Of a stretch of DNA of 64,000 bases, positions 1-8,110 are shown one piece after another. How positions within the stretch are numbered: position 1 is the first letter of the stretch; each line of letters begins with the position of its first letter. The translations under genes and the position numbers were made by a program. The stretch is taken from positions 62,001 through 126,000 of the forward strand of contig NZ_WPOO01000002.1 in NCBI RefSeq assembly GCF_009755265.1, in the 5' to 3' direction. A model generated the notes under the pieces. That model was not told the origin of the DNA, ran no database searches, and worked only from the letters and a program-made list of their open reading frames with translations. This DNA is from Adlercreutzia rubneri. Lineage in GTDB: Bacteria > Actinomycetota > Coriobacteriia > Coriobacteriales > Eggerthellaceae.

Positions 1-474
1 GAGCTGACGAGCCTCGATCAGCTGCCGACCGAGTTCCAGGACTCCATCCGCGCCATGCTGCAGTCTTCCAACCAGTCCAACGCGTACTACTCGTGGCTGG
101 AGGAGCAGCGCAACGCCGCCGACGTTCAGATCAACGACATGCCCGAGGGGCTGCCCTACTGGGTCGATATGGCGAACTACTCCAAGACGGAGACCTCCAC
201 GGATGGCACGGGTGTGACGGCCGTCGATGCCGATGGCAACCCCATCGTGCTGGATGAGGAAACCGCCGAGGGCGAAGGCGAGGGCGCTGAGGCTCCCGTA
301 GCCGAGGGCGTCGACGAGGGCGCTGAAGGTGCCGAAGATGCCGCCGCGGCCGCTGCCGATGAGGCTGCTGCCGATGCTGAGGGCGCCGCACCTGCTGGCG
401 ATGACGCCGCCGCCGAGCAGCCGACCGAGGGTGCCGCCGATGGTGCCCAGCCGGCTGAGGGAGCTGCCGAGTAA
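1..474 (+). CDS. C-terminal part of an exported foldase-like (PrsA/SurA-type) protein, cut by window edge
   Basis: The reading frame is open from base 1, so the N-terminus lies outside the window. The visible 157 residues start with a short helical stretch, then a segment with AYYSWLEEQ and INDMPEGLPYWVDM. That segment resembles the end of the C-terminal helix of exported SurA_N/PrsA-type peptidyl-prolyl isomerases. From about residue 75 onward the protein is an Ala/Glu/Gly/Asp low-complexity acidic tail of roughly 80 residues. The family call comes only from the short conserved stretch and is uncertain. The low-complexity tail could belong to another exported protein. A strong terminator follows 50 bases after the stop codon. 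Confidence 0.45.
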   Translation, partial: ELTSLDQLPTEFQDSIRAMLQSSNQSNAYYSWLEEQRNAADVQINDMPEGLPYWVDMANYSKTETSTDGTGVTAVDADGNPIVLDEETAEGEGEGAEAPVAEGVDEGAEGAEDAAAAAADEAAADAEGAAPAGDDAAAEQPTEGAADGAQPAEGAAE

Positions 475-526
475 GGCGACGCTCCCGCCGCTGCGAGGAC
501 GTCCTTGCGAATGAGAGAAGAACGAA

Positions 527-556
527 GCGCCCGCGCATCCGTGCGGGCGCTTTCTT
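527..556 (+). terminator. Rho-independent terminator
   Basis: A perfect 8-bp stem GCGCCCGC/GCGGGCGC (527-534, 543-550) with an 8-base loop is followed by TTTCTT. It closes the foldase-like gene just before the ribosome binding site of the next gene. Confidence 0.85.
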
Positions 557-572
557 GTTGGAGGAGAAAGCC

Positions 573-1364
573 ATGACGGACCTGTCGCCGCTGCTGCGTA
601 TCCGCGACGCCCATGTGCGCCGCGCGGGCCGCGAGATTCTCGCGGTGGATGAGTTCTCCCTTGCCGAGGGAGAATCGGCGGCACTGCTGGGACCCAACGG
701 CTCGGGGAAGTCGACCTTCATCGGCCTCATTACCCGCGAGATACACCCGCTGCACCGCGATGAGGCGCCCGTGCTTTTTCGGGGCGATGCGCGCGTCACC
801 TTGGCCGACATCAAGCGAGCGCTGGGCGTGGTGTCGTCCACGATGCAGGATCAGATTCGCGTGCATGTGCCGGCCCAGGATATCGTGGCCGGCGGCTTGT
901 TCGGCTCGCTGGGGATACCCCAGCGCTGCACGGTAACCGACGGCCAGCGCGCTCGCGCCCGGGCAATCATGAGCGAGCTGGGCATCGGCGACTTGGCCGA
1001 GCGGGATATTCTCACGCTATCCACGGGCCAGGCGCGGCGCGTGCTCATCGCCCGGGCGCTCGTGCACGACCCGGACGTCCTCATCTTCGACGAACCCTGC
1101 ACGGGACTCGACCCCGAAGGAATGTACTATGTTCGGCAAACGATGAGCGCTCTCGCCCGCGCCGGCCGCCCGGTGCTGCTGGTTACCCATTATCCCGAGG
1201 ACATTGCCCCGGAAATTCAGCGGCTGCTGCTCGTGCGCGACGGTCGTATCGTGGCTGACGGCCCTAAGGAGGCGCTGCTCACCAGTGAGACCATGAGCGG
1301 CCTGTTCGGCGTCCCCTTGGAAGTGGTGCGCACTCGCGATCGTTACAGCCTCGTGGACTGCTAG
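573..1364 (+). CDS. ABC transporter ATP-binding protein
   Basis: 263 residues, a single complete ABC ATPase domain. Walker A GPNGSGKST lies near residue 40, the signature is LSTGQARR, and Walker B VLIFDEPCTGLDP is followed by the H-loop TH in LLVTHYPED. I chose ATG 573 because GGAGGAG at 560-566 gives normal spacing; the open frame begins slightly earlier. No permease is adjacent: the upstream gene ends in a terminator and about 440 bases of repeats follow. The architecture resembles stand-alone ModF- or YlmA-like ATPases. Substrate cannot be read from the sequence, and the partner may be encoded elsewhere or the ATPase may act without a permease. Confidence 0.85.
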   Translation: MTDLSPLLRIRDAHVRRAGREILAVDEFSLAEGESAALLGPNGSGKSTFIGLITREIHPLHRDEAPVLFRGDARVTLADIKRALGVVSSTMQDQIRVHVPAQDIVAGGLFGSLGIPQRCTVTDGQRARARAIMSELGIGDLAERDILTLSTGQARRVLIARALVHDPDVLIFDEPCTGLDPEGMYYVRQTMSALARAGRPVLLVTHYPEDIAPEIQRLLLVRDGRIVADGPKEALLTSETMSGLFGVPLEVVRTRDRYSLVDC

Positions 1365-1470
1365 GTCGTGGACTGCTAGCGCTGCGCCGCATTTTCCTTC
1401 GAAGAGCTTCAATGAATTGTGTACGGCGCATCCTATGGTTGAGGTTCCCCCTTGCGTTTTCCTCCAAACC

Positions 1471-1541
1471 GTAGCACGGGGCGCCATTTTGGCAGCTGGG
1501 TTCGGCCCCCCTGTAGCACGGGGCGCCATTTTGGCAGCTGG
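1471..1541 (+). repeat. 29-bp direct repeat pair (GTAGCACGG family)
   Basis: Two identical copies of a 29-bp unit beginning GTAGCACGGGGCGCCATTTT occur at 1471-1499 and 1513-1541. Further short copies of the core lie downstream: CGTGCTACGG at 1570-1579 in inverted orientation, and the pair at 1659-1729. The whole stretch 1365-1807 holds no gene that I can support. Confidence 0.8.
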
Positions 1542-1658
1542 ATTCAACGTGAGCGACAGAAAGGGCGGTCGTGCTACGGTGTAATCTAGAGTTAACAAAT
1601 AGTCACAAACAGCTGAACTGGGGAAACTCGAAAGTTGTCAAAGTTAGCAGAAGCAAAC

Positions 1659-1729
1659 TCCGTAGCACAAGGCGGAATAATGTCGTATTGGCGGCAGCGC
1701 TGCGGCAAAAAGGGGCTCCGTGCTACGGA
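1659..1729. repeat. inverted repeat element of the GTAGCAC family
   Basis: CCGTAGCAC near 1660 and GTGCTACGG near 1720 are inverted copies about 60 bases apart, so the segment could fold into a long hairpin. It has the same core as the direct repeats at 1471-1541 and sits in the convergent gap between the ABC ATPase gene and the tRNA genes. Confidence 0.6.
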
Positions 1730-1807
1730 TTGCGTTAGCGACGACACCAGCGCCAGCGTAAACAGAGAGAAAGGGGCCTGGATACGGGAGTATATCGGAA
1801 CCGAAAA

Positions 1808-1900
1808 TGGCGGAGGAGGAGGGATTCGAACCCTCGTCACCGGGAGCACCGGTGAAACGGTTTTCGAGACCGCCGCATTCAACCACTCTGCCACCCCTCC
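1808..1900 (-). tRNA. tRNA-Ser (anticodon CGA)
   Basis: Read on the minus strand, the acceptor stem GGAGGGG pairs with the 3' strand with one G-U pair. The anticodon loop CTCGAAA gives CGA. A long variable arm typical of class II tRNAs is present, the T-arm contains TTCGAAT, and the 3' CCA is encoded (1808-1810). The 93-base length fits a serine tRNA. It reads UCG codons. Confidence 0.95.
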
Positions 1901-1970
1901 GCAGGGGCGATGCGCCGCCTAAAGGGGCGCCATATCAAAGCGAGCCTGGAAGAGGCTCGCGGGATAAGTC

Positions 1971-2062
1971 TGGCGGAGAGATGGGGATTCGAACCCCAGA
2001 TACCCTTTTGGGGCATACACGATTTCCAATCGTGCTCCTTCGGCCAGCTCGGACATCTCTCC
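1971..2062 (-). tRNA. tRNA-Ser (anticodon GGA)
   Basis: Minus strand. The acceptor stem starts GGAGAGA, the anticodon loop TTGGAAA gives GGA, a long variable arm is present, the T-loop is TTCGAAT, and CCA is encoded at 1971-1973. It lies upstream of the tRNA-Ser(CGA) gene on the same strand with a 70-base gap, so the two are probably co-transcribed. It reads UCC and UCU. Confidence 0.95.
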
Positions 2063-2322
2063 GCATAGCGTCTGCCTCACGAACGTGAAGCGTCTTAGAA
2101 GTATAGCGCAGCTGCGCTGCGGTCTCAAGAGGTTTTTTCGTGTGGAGGCTTTCGCCGCAACGGTTCGGCGGATCTTGCGAGGGATGATCCAAGACGCACC
2201 TCATCGTCGAGGATGGCTAACCGTTAAACCTTCGGATTCCCCAGTGAGCCTCCATTGTCCGTTTATCTCACGGAGGAACTGCGTACAATAGGCAAAAAGC
2301 GTGCTTGTCAAAAGGAACCGCT

Positions 2323-3114
2323 ATGCCCGTCATTGATGCCCATTCCCACATTTATCCCGACAAGATCGCCTGCAAGGCTTCCTCGGCCGTGGGCGATTTC
2401 TACGGCGTCGACATGAACGCAAAGAATGCTTCGGCGTCCTCGATGCTCGCGGCGTGCGAAGGCTCGCCCATCACCCATCACCTGGTGCATTCCGTGGCCA
2501 CGACGCCCGGGCAGGTGCCGATCATCAACGACTTCATCGCCGAGCAGTGCCGCGCCCACGACAACTTCGTTGGCTTCGCTACTATGCACCAAGATTTCGA
2601 AGACGTGGAAGGTGAGATCAACCGCGCCATTGATCTGGGACTGAAGGGCGTGAAGATCCATCCCGACACCCAGAAGGTGAACATGGACGACCCTCGGCTC
2701 ATGCGCCTGTACGAGGTCATCGAGGGCCGGCTGCCCATCGTCATCCACACCGGCGACTATCGTTACGACTTCTCGCATCCGCGCCGTCTGAAGCGCATCC
2801 TGCACACGTTCCCGAACCTGGTGGTGGACGCGGCCCACTTCGGCGGCTGGTCGGTGTTCGATTACGCCCTCGAGTATTTGGAAGACGAGAACTGCTACGT
2901 GGACACGTCCAGCGCCCTAGAGTTTCTGGGCCCGCGCCGCACCGTGGAGCTGGTGCGCGCCTACGGCGTCGAGCGCGTGATGTTCGGCAGCGACTTCCCC
3001 ATGTGGAGCCCCGTGACCGAGTACAACATGCTGGCCGCCATGCCTTTCACCCAGGAAGAGTTCGAAGCCATCACCTGGCACAACGCCGAGCGCTTTATCG
3101 GCCAGGAAATCTAG
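2323..3114 (+). CDS. amidohydrolase family protein (amidohydrolase 2 type)
   Basis: 263 residues. The N-terminal metal motif is VIDAHSHIYPD, followed by a lysine-containing strand GVKIHPDTQ, HTGD, DAAHFGGW and the C-terminal FGSDFPMW. This is the metal-ligand series of the amidohydrolase 2 / decarboxylase-like TIM-barrel family. ATG 2323 is preceded by AAAGGA with proper spacing. The gene stands alone between the tRNA pair and a strong terminator. Such proteins hydrolyse or decarboxylate small aromatic or lactone substrates; the substrate here is unknown. The complete set of His/Asp ligands suggests it is active. Confidence 0.85.
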   Translation: MPVIDAHSHIYPDKIACKASSAVGDFYGVDMNAKNASASSMLAACEGSPITHHLVHSVATTPGQVPIINDFIAEQCRAHDNFVGFATMHQDFEDVEGEINRAIDLGLKGVKIHPDTQKVNMDDPRLMRLYEVIEGRLPIVIHTGDYRYDFSHPRRLKRILHTFPNLVVDAAHFGGWSVFDYALEYLEDENCYVDTSSALEFLGPRRTVELVRAYGVERVMFGSDFPMWSPVTEYNMLAAMPFTQEEFEAITWHNAERFIGQEI

Positions 3115-3173
3115 AAGGCTCCCAGGTACCGCAAGGGGTCGTCTTGGACCTCTCGTATATCTCGCTGAACGAC

Positions 3174-3220
3174 AGACGGAGAACCCTTTGCCCTTGGGGC
3201 TGTAGGGTTCTCCGTCTTAT
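3174..3220 (+). terminator. intrinsic terminator
   Basis: A 14-bp perfect stem, AGACGGAGAACCCT (3174-3187) against AGGGTTCTCCGTCT (3204-3217), ends in a short T/A stretch. It lies between the amidohydrolase gene and the convergent reductase gene and may serve both. Confidence 0.75.
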
Positions 3221-3289
3221 GGGGCAGGAGTGCCCCCATTCGGCGCATCGGGGAGGGAGGCAGGTGCGCCAGATTCGGATGTGCGGAAC

Positions 3290-4996
3290 TTACGCCTGTT
3301 CAGCGAGATACTTGCCTGTCAGGTACCCATAGGTGAGAGCGGCGGCGTGGCTGGCCCCAGACAAGGTGAAGGGGTAGTCTTCCACAAAACGGCCGCCTTG
3401 CACGTTGCCGACGGCAAACAGACCGGGGATGGGGTTCGAGTCATCGTCCAGCACGCGCGCGTTGTCGTCGGTCACAAGGCCGCCCATGGTTACGAGCAGG
3501 CGCATGCAGCTTACGTCTTCCACTGAAGTGTGCTTGAGCATATCGTAGGTGATTGCATAGAACGGCGGGTCCACCACAGGGAACATCTTCTCCGCAGCTT
3601 TGCCGAAGTCCTCGTCGACGCCCTTCTCGCACAGCTCATTGTAGCGAGCGACCGCGGCGGACAGGTTCTGGGTGGCATCCGCGCTGAGCTCCAGCTGGGA
3701 GGCGAGCTCTTCAAGCGTGTCGGCTTGGGCAGAAAAACCCTCGCCGTCGCCGTAGCTGCGGATGTTCTGCATGACCATCTCAAGCATCGGGTATTGCTCG
3801 GGCCAGTGGCTGTCTATGATTTGGAAAACCTTGCTGCCCGGTTGGTTCTGCATGACCTTGGCGATATTGGTCATGCTGAGATCCTCGTTGGTGAAACGCT
3901 CGCCATGCTCGTTGACTTGCAGGAAGAACTCCTGGCCGAACTGAAGGATGTGAGCCATTACCGCATGGGGCCCCACGTCCAGGTGGCCGCCGACGTCCAT
4001 GCCCATCTGCTGGCCGTCGCCGGTATCGGCGGGGTTGCCGTCGTGATCCGTCACCTCGTATGAGAACAGGAATTTGTCCTGGTTCTTCAGAATCCACGGA
4101 GCATACTGCCCCAGCATTTTCTCGTTGTGCGAATAGCCGCCCGTGGCGAGCACCACGCCCTTGGAGACACGATAGCGCGTGTAGCCCTCGCCCTCATCAT
4201 TGCGGCAGATCACGGCAGTTACCTGCCCGTCGGTCGCCTCGAGCTTCACAGCCGGAGAGTAGAACTGCACTTGCGCGTTGCCCGTGGCCAAAGCCGCATC
4301 CACATTAGCCTGCAAAACGGGCGTATGGGTCTCGTCGCCGCCGCTGATGCAGCAGCATCCGGCGAAGAGGCGCTCGTGGTCGATTCCGAAACGGTAGATG
4401 CCGCTCGTGAGCGTATCGGCGCAGACGAACAACTGGCTAGGATCTTCGGGAAGCTCGTCTTCCATGCCGAGCCACAATAGGCCGTCATATGCGGAGGTGT
4501 ACCACTCGAAAGCCTCTCCGCAGTTCTTCAGCCACTTCGTGGTTATGCGATAGTCTGCGCGATGCGACATTTGCGTCATGAGCTCGTTGGCCACCTCGGT
4601 GGGGCTGATGTCCTCGATTCCGATGGAGCGCGTCTTCTCGGTGCCGAAGGCGGCGAACATGTTCGAGCGAGCACTGGGCTTGCTGCCCTTCTCGACGCCG
4701 ACTACCTTGAGTCCTCCTTCAGCAGCAGAACGCAGGGCTCCCACACCCGCCACGCCCAGGCCGACCACGCACACGTCGCAATCGACGGTCTCGAGGATTT
4801 TTTCCTCGGGGATGTCGGTTTCCACCAGGGTGCCAGTGTCAGCGAGGGCGGTCTGGTCGTCGCCAGCTGCCTCGGTTGGCTGTTTTGGCGCGCAGCCAAC
4901 AAGGCCCGCGCCGGCCGCTGAAGCGCCCGCCAGGCCCAGGGCCGTTAGAAACCCGCGCCGGGTCATTGCCCCCGCGCTCTTTTCCTCCATTGCCAT
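3290..4996 (-). CDS. Tat-exported FAD-dependent reductase (fumarate reductase flavoprotein family)
   Basis: 568 residues. The N-terminus has a twin-arginine signal (MTRRGFLTALGL) followed by a lipobox-like LVGC, so the protein is exported folded and probably lipid-anchored outside the membrane. An FAD_binding_2 domain begins near residue 60 with the dinucleotide motif GLGVAGVG and the adenine-binding VEKGSK. The C-terminus has VTMGGLVTDD and the flavin loop GLFAVGNVQGGRF. I chose ATG 4996 for its GAGGAGGAA ribosome binding site. There is no FMN-binding domain, so electrons must come from a separate carrier. The LuxR gene upstream on the same strand (141-base gap) is its likely regulator. The substrate is unknown; the family reduces unsaturated or hydroxylated organic acceptors. 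Confidence 0.85.
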   Translation of the reverse strand: MAMEEKSAGAMTRRGFLTALGLAGASAAGAGLVGCAPKQPTEAAGDDQTALADTGTLVETDIPEEKILETVDCDVCVVGLGVAGVGALRSAAEGGLKVVGVEKGSKPSARSNMFAAFGTEKTRSIGIEDISPTEVANELMTQMSHRADYRITTKWLKNCGEAFEWYTSAYDGLLWLGMEDELPEDPSQLFVCADTLTSGIYRFGIDHERLFAGCCCISGGDETHTPVLQANVDAALATGNAQVQFYSPAVKLEATDGQVTAVICRNDEGEGYTRYRVSKGVVLATGGYSHNEKMLGQYAPWILKNQDKFLFSYEVTDHDGNPADTGDGQQMGMDVGGHLDVGPHAVMAHILQFGQEFFLQVNEHGERFTNEDLSMTNIAKVMQNQPGSKVFQIIDSHWPEQYPMLEMVMQNIRSYGDGEGFSAQADTLEELASQLELSADATQNLSAAVARYNELCEKGVDEDFGKAAEKMFPVVDPPFYAITYDMLKHTSVEDVSCMRLLVTMGGLVTDDNARVLDDDSNPIPGLFAVGNVQGGRFVEDYPFTLSGASHAAALTYGYLTGKYLAEQA

Positions 4997-5137
4997 AATT
5001 TCCTCCTCTTCCGTTGTACGGCAAGATAGTGCCCATATCACCGCATTTTCGGAGGCGGCGAAACAGGAGAAACGTATGAAATAAGGGAAAACTCTTCTCC
5101 TACGAAACGTATGAATACCTTTTGAACAGGGAGAACT

Positions 5138-6496
5138 CTAATTTTCTCGAACAGCTTCAACGAGAGAGATAAGCTCCTGGCGCGAATGGACGTCGCATTT
5201 GGTGTAGATGTGCTGCAGGTGAGATTTCACCGTGCTCTCGCTGATTACGAGCTTCTCTGCAATGTAGGGGGCGCTTCGTCCGACGATATAGAGATTGAAC
5301 ACATCGCGTTCGCGAGCAGTCAGGCCCATGCTGTCGCCGAATGATTCAAGGGGACGACCCGAGAGCGAGGTGAGCTTCGCGCCGCCGCTTGCGGACAACA
5401 GCAGCGACACGGCTCGATCCTCCAGAATCCAAATGGATGCCACGACGAGCAGAAGGGCCATGAAGAGCATGGCGACCCTGCTTGCGATGTGGAGTCCGAA
5501 AAAAACGGAAGCTAGCAGGGGGAGGGATCCTAAAGTCCCCACACACCAGGCAGTGGCTAAGATTCTCACACGAGTACCAGGATACAGCCTCCCCAGGAGT
5601 AATCCCATGTAGAGGGCGCCGCATTCCAAAAGAGAGTATGCGATGCCGGCCAACACGTAGGCAAGGTAGGTGAGAGTCGATGAGAACAGCACTAAGATAA
5701 GAGCGACCAGCGAAAGGGTTGCAACCACTTTCGTCCACACCGACAGGTTGAAGTCCCGGCCGCGGTTAAAGAGCCAGAGCACGAGTGCGAGCGATATGGC
5801 GGTAATGATGACGGGGAACATCTCGCCTTCTGCCTGCTGCAGGAAGACCGAGTACTGTAAGGATCCCACCACCAGTCCGATAACAAAGAAGCTGCAGAGG
5901 ATTTTAGCCAGCGAAGACGGCTCGAGGGTAAAAGACCGCTCGGTCTCCGATGCGGAAGGCGCGGGGCGCTGGATGAGGCAAAGTGCCACCGCAGAGGCTG
6001 CCACGCTCATGCCGGCGAGGGCTTGGCACCATGACGCAGACAGAAGCGAGGGGAGAATCGCCGCCGCCGATGCGAGCACCTCGATCTCTATCATCAGCTC
6101 GACAATGCCGATATCGCGCTGGGCGCAGACTGCCGCCAGCCAGCAGAAGAGAAGAACGGTTCCCCCGGCAGACATGAGGATGAGTCCAAAAATGGAGAGG
6201 GGCTCTCCCGTGCCTTGCACGGCCAGGCCCATTAGGCAGCACGAGGCGCTTGCTATGGCGAGGGGAACACTCGCAAGCGCGCGTCTCCCTCGGTTGCCCG
6301 CGATGATCAAAGCGCAAGAAACGAGGGAGGCGACGGCTACGTCTACAATGGTCGCCGGCACGCTGCCTTGTCCCAGGGGAAGATGCCAGGAAATCTCGCA
6401 GGGCGCCTCAAATGACTGGGCCGCCAGAAGGGCGGAGATACCCGCCACAGCTATCAGGAGATTTCTGCCGAGCCACCGCCCATGATTGCGCTGCAA
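5138..6496 (-). CDS. membrane-anchored LuxR-type transcriptional regulator
   Basis: 452 residues. Residues 10 to about 380 consist of roughly ten to twelve hydrophobic segments. The last 60 residues form a LuxR/GerE helix-turn-helix beginning LTARERDVFNLYI and containing ISESTVKSHLQHIYTKC. It is therefore a DNA-binding domain tethered to a polytopic membrane module, which may sense a small molecule directly. It lies immediately upstream of the reductase at 3290-4996 on the same strand and probably controls it. The second such protein in the window (55409-56809) has the same layout next to another reductase. The ligand is unknown. Confidence 0.9.
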   Translation of the reverse strand: MQRNHGRWLGRNLLIAVAGISALLAAQSFEAPCEISWHLPLGQGSVPATIVDVAVASLVSCALIIAGNRGRRALASVPLAIASASCCLMGLAVQGTGEPLSIFGLILMSAGGTVLLFCWLAAVCAQRDIGIVELMIEIEVLASAAAILPSLLSASWCQALAGMSVAASAVALCLIQRPAPSASETERSFTLEPSSLAKILCSFFVIGLVVGSLQYSVFLQQAEGEMFPVIITAISLALVLWLFNRGRDFNLSVWTKVVATLSLVALILVLFSSTLTYLAYVLAGIAYSLLECGALYMGLLLGRLYPGTRVRILATAWCVGTLGSLPLLASVFFGLHIASRVAMLFMALLLVVASIWILEDRAVSLLLSASGGAKLTSLSGRPLESFGDSMGLTARERDVFNLYIVGRSAPYIAEKLVISESTVKSHLQHIYTKCDVHSRQELISLVEAVREN

Positions 6497-6613
6497 CGGT
6501 ATGTCCCTTCTTGTTGTGGCCCTCGATCATATGGGGACATTATACATGAGGCCGTCGCTCGGTCGAAGGGCGGCCCGAAGACCGCCCGGATACGAAGCTC
6601 TCGGGGCCGCCCG

Positions 6614-7933
6614 TTATTCCTCGTCGGGACGGTCGATGGCCATGCAGATGCGGTCGATGCGGAGGCGATCCATGGCGAGCACGGTGAACGTCACCTTCGT
6701 GCCGCGATCTTCCAGCACCGCCACGTCGCCCTCCTTGGGAATGCGGTCGAACAGCGACAGCAGAAGGCCGCCGGCGGTTTCCACATCGTTGGCTTCTTCG
6801 GGCTCGAAGCCGAGCAGTTCCACCAGGTCATCAATGGCGAGGGTGCCGTTGATCTGGTAAGTACCGTCGGGCAGTTCCTCAATGTCATCGTCGGTGTCGT
6901 GCACGTACTCGTCGTCGATGCGGCCGACGATCTGCTCCATGATGTCGCTCATGGTGACGATGCCCGCCGTGCCGCCGTGCTCATCCACGACAACGCACAT
7001 CTCGGTGCGACCCTCCTGCATGGCCTGCAGCAGCTTCGCGATGGGCGCGCCCTCGGGCACGGGCGGCAGCTCGCGAATCTTCCAATCGCTCATGGGCGCG
7101 TCCTTGGGCACGTCCACGAGGTCCTTGGTGTGCACGAAGCCGACGATGCGGTCCTTCGAGCCGTCGCACACCGGGTAGCGCGTGTACTTATACTGGCGCA
7201 CGATGTCCCAGTTCTCTTCCAGCGTGTCTTCCAAATCCAGACAGATGACGTCGGTGCGCGGGGTCATGATCCCCTCGGCGTCTTTGTCGCCCAGATCGAA
7301 GATGTTGTCGACGAACTCGTTCTGCTCCGGATCGATGAGGCCGCTTTCCGTGGACTCGTCAATGAGCAGCTTGATCTCCTCGCCGGTGTACACCTCGTGC
7401 TCGTCGGCCGGGTCGTGGCCGAACAGGCGCATGACTCCGTTGGTGATGCCGTTGAAGATGACCATGATTGGGTAGGTGACGCGGTAGAACACGCGCAAGG
7501 GACCGGCGGTGTGCAGGGCGTACTTCTCGGTGGCGAAGATGGCGAAGGACTTCGGGATGAGCTCGCCGACCACTACGTGCAGGGTGGTCACGATGAAGAA
7601 GCCCACGGCCACGCAGATGGGGTACACCGTCGCCTCGGGGAAGCCCCAGGCCAGAAGCGGTGCTTCCAGAACGGCGGAGACGGCCGGCTCGCCCAACCAG
7701 CCGATGGCCAGCGATGCCAGCGTGATGCCGAGCTGGCAGGCCGACAGGTAGGCGTTGATGTGCGTGGTTACGTCGCGGGCGGCCTCGGCGCCGCGGCGCT
7801 TCTCGGCGACGGCCATGTCAATCTGGCTCTTGCGCACGCGCACCAGCGCGAATTCCGCGATGACGAAGAACGCGTTCATCAGCAAGAAGAACACCACGAG
7901 CAACAGGCATATAGCGGTTTGCATACCGATCAA
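6614..7933 (-). CDS. CNNM/CorC (hemolysin-C-like) transmembrane protein with CBS pair
   Basis: 439 residues. The N-terminal DUF21/CNNM membrane domain (about residues 1-190) has hydrophobic segments and the conserved LASLAIGWLGEPA stretch. A CBS pair follows (about 205-330, with GIMTPRTDVICLDLED and VVDEHGGTAGIVTMSDI). A C-terminal CorC_HlyC domain ends the protein (about 345-430). Homologues are implicated in Mg2+/Co2+ homeostasis. The start is ambiguous: TTG 7933 lies close behind AAAGG, while ATG 7924 is a more usual codon but has long spacing. It appears monocistronic and divergent from the MFS gene. Confidence 0.9.
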   Translation of the reverse strand: MIGMQTAICLLLVVFFLLMNAFFVIAEFALVRVRKSQIDMAVAEKRRGAEAARDVTTHINAYLSACQLGITLASLAIGWLGEPAVSAVLEAPLLAWGFPEATVYPICVAVGFFIVTTLHVVVGELIPKSFAIFATEKYALHTAGPLRVFYRVTYPIMVIFNGITNGVMRLFGHDPADEHEVYTGEEIKLLIDESTESGLIDPEQNEFVDNIFDLGDKDAEGIMTPRTDVICLDLEDTLEENWDIVRQYKYTRYPVCDGSKDRIVGFVHTKDLVDVPKDAPMSDWKIRELPPVPEGAPIAKLLQAMQEGRTEMCVVVDEHGGTAGIVTMSDIMEQIVGRIDDEYVHDTDDDIEELPDGTYQINGTLAIDDLVELLGFEPEEANDVETAGGLLLSLFDRIPKEGDVAVLEDRGTKVTFTVLAMDRLRIDRICMAIDRPDEE

Positions 7934-8110
7934 TCATCCTTTCAGGGCAAAAACTCTGTTCCGCATTATAGAGGTGCGGGAGATAACATGAGCGAATCCA
8001 TAGATGATTTTCCCAAACAGTCGCCGAACTGATACCGCAGAAGGTGCCGGCGACGCTCATACTAGGAAAAACAAGCGAGAGCGGGGCGAGAAGCGAGTGA
8101 GGTGTTGTGT

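Noticed and set aside
6482..8032. Long frame opposite the CNNM/CorC gene
   Set aside because: Shadow of the real gene, with no domain and no ribosome binding site.
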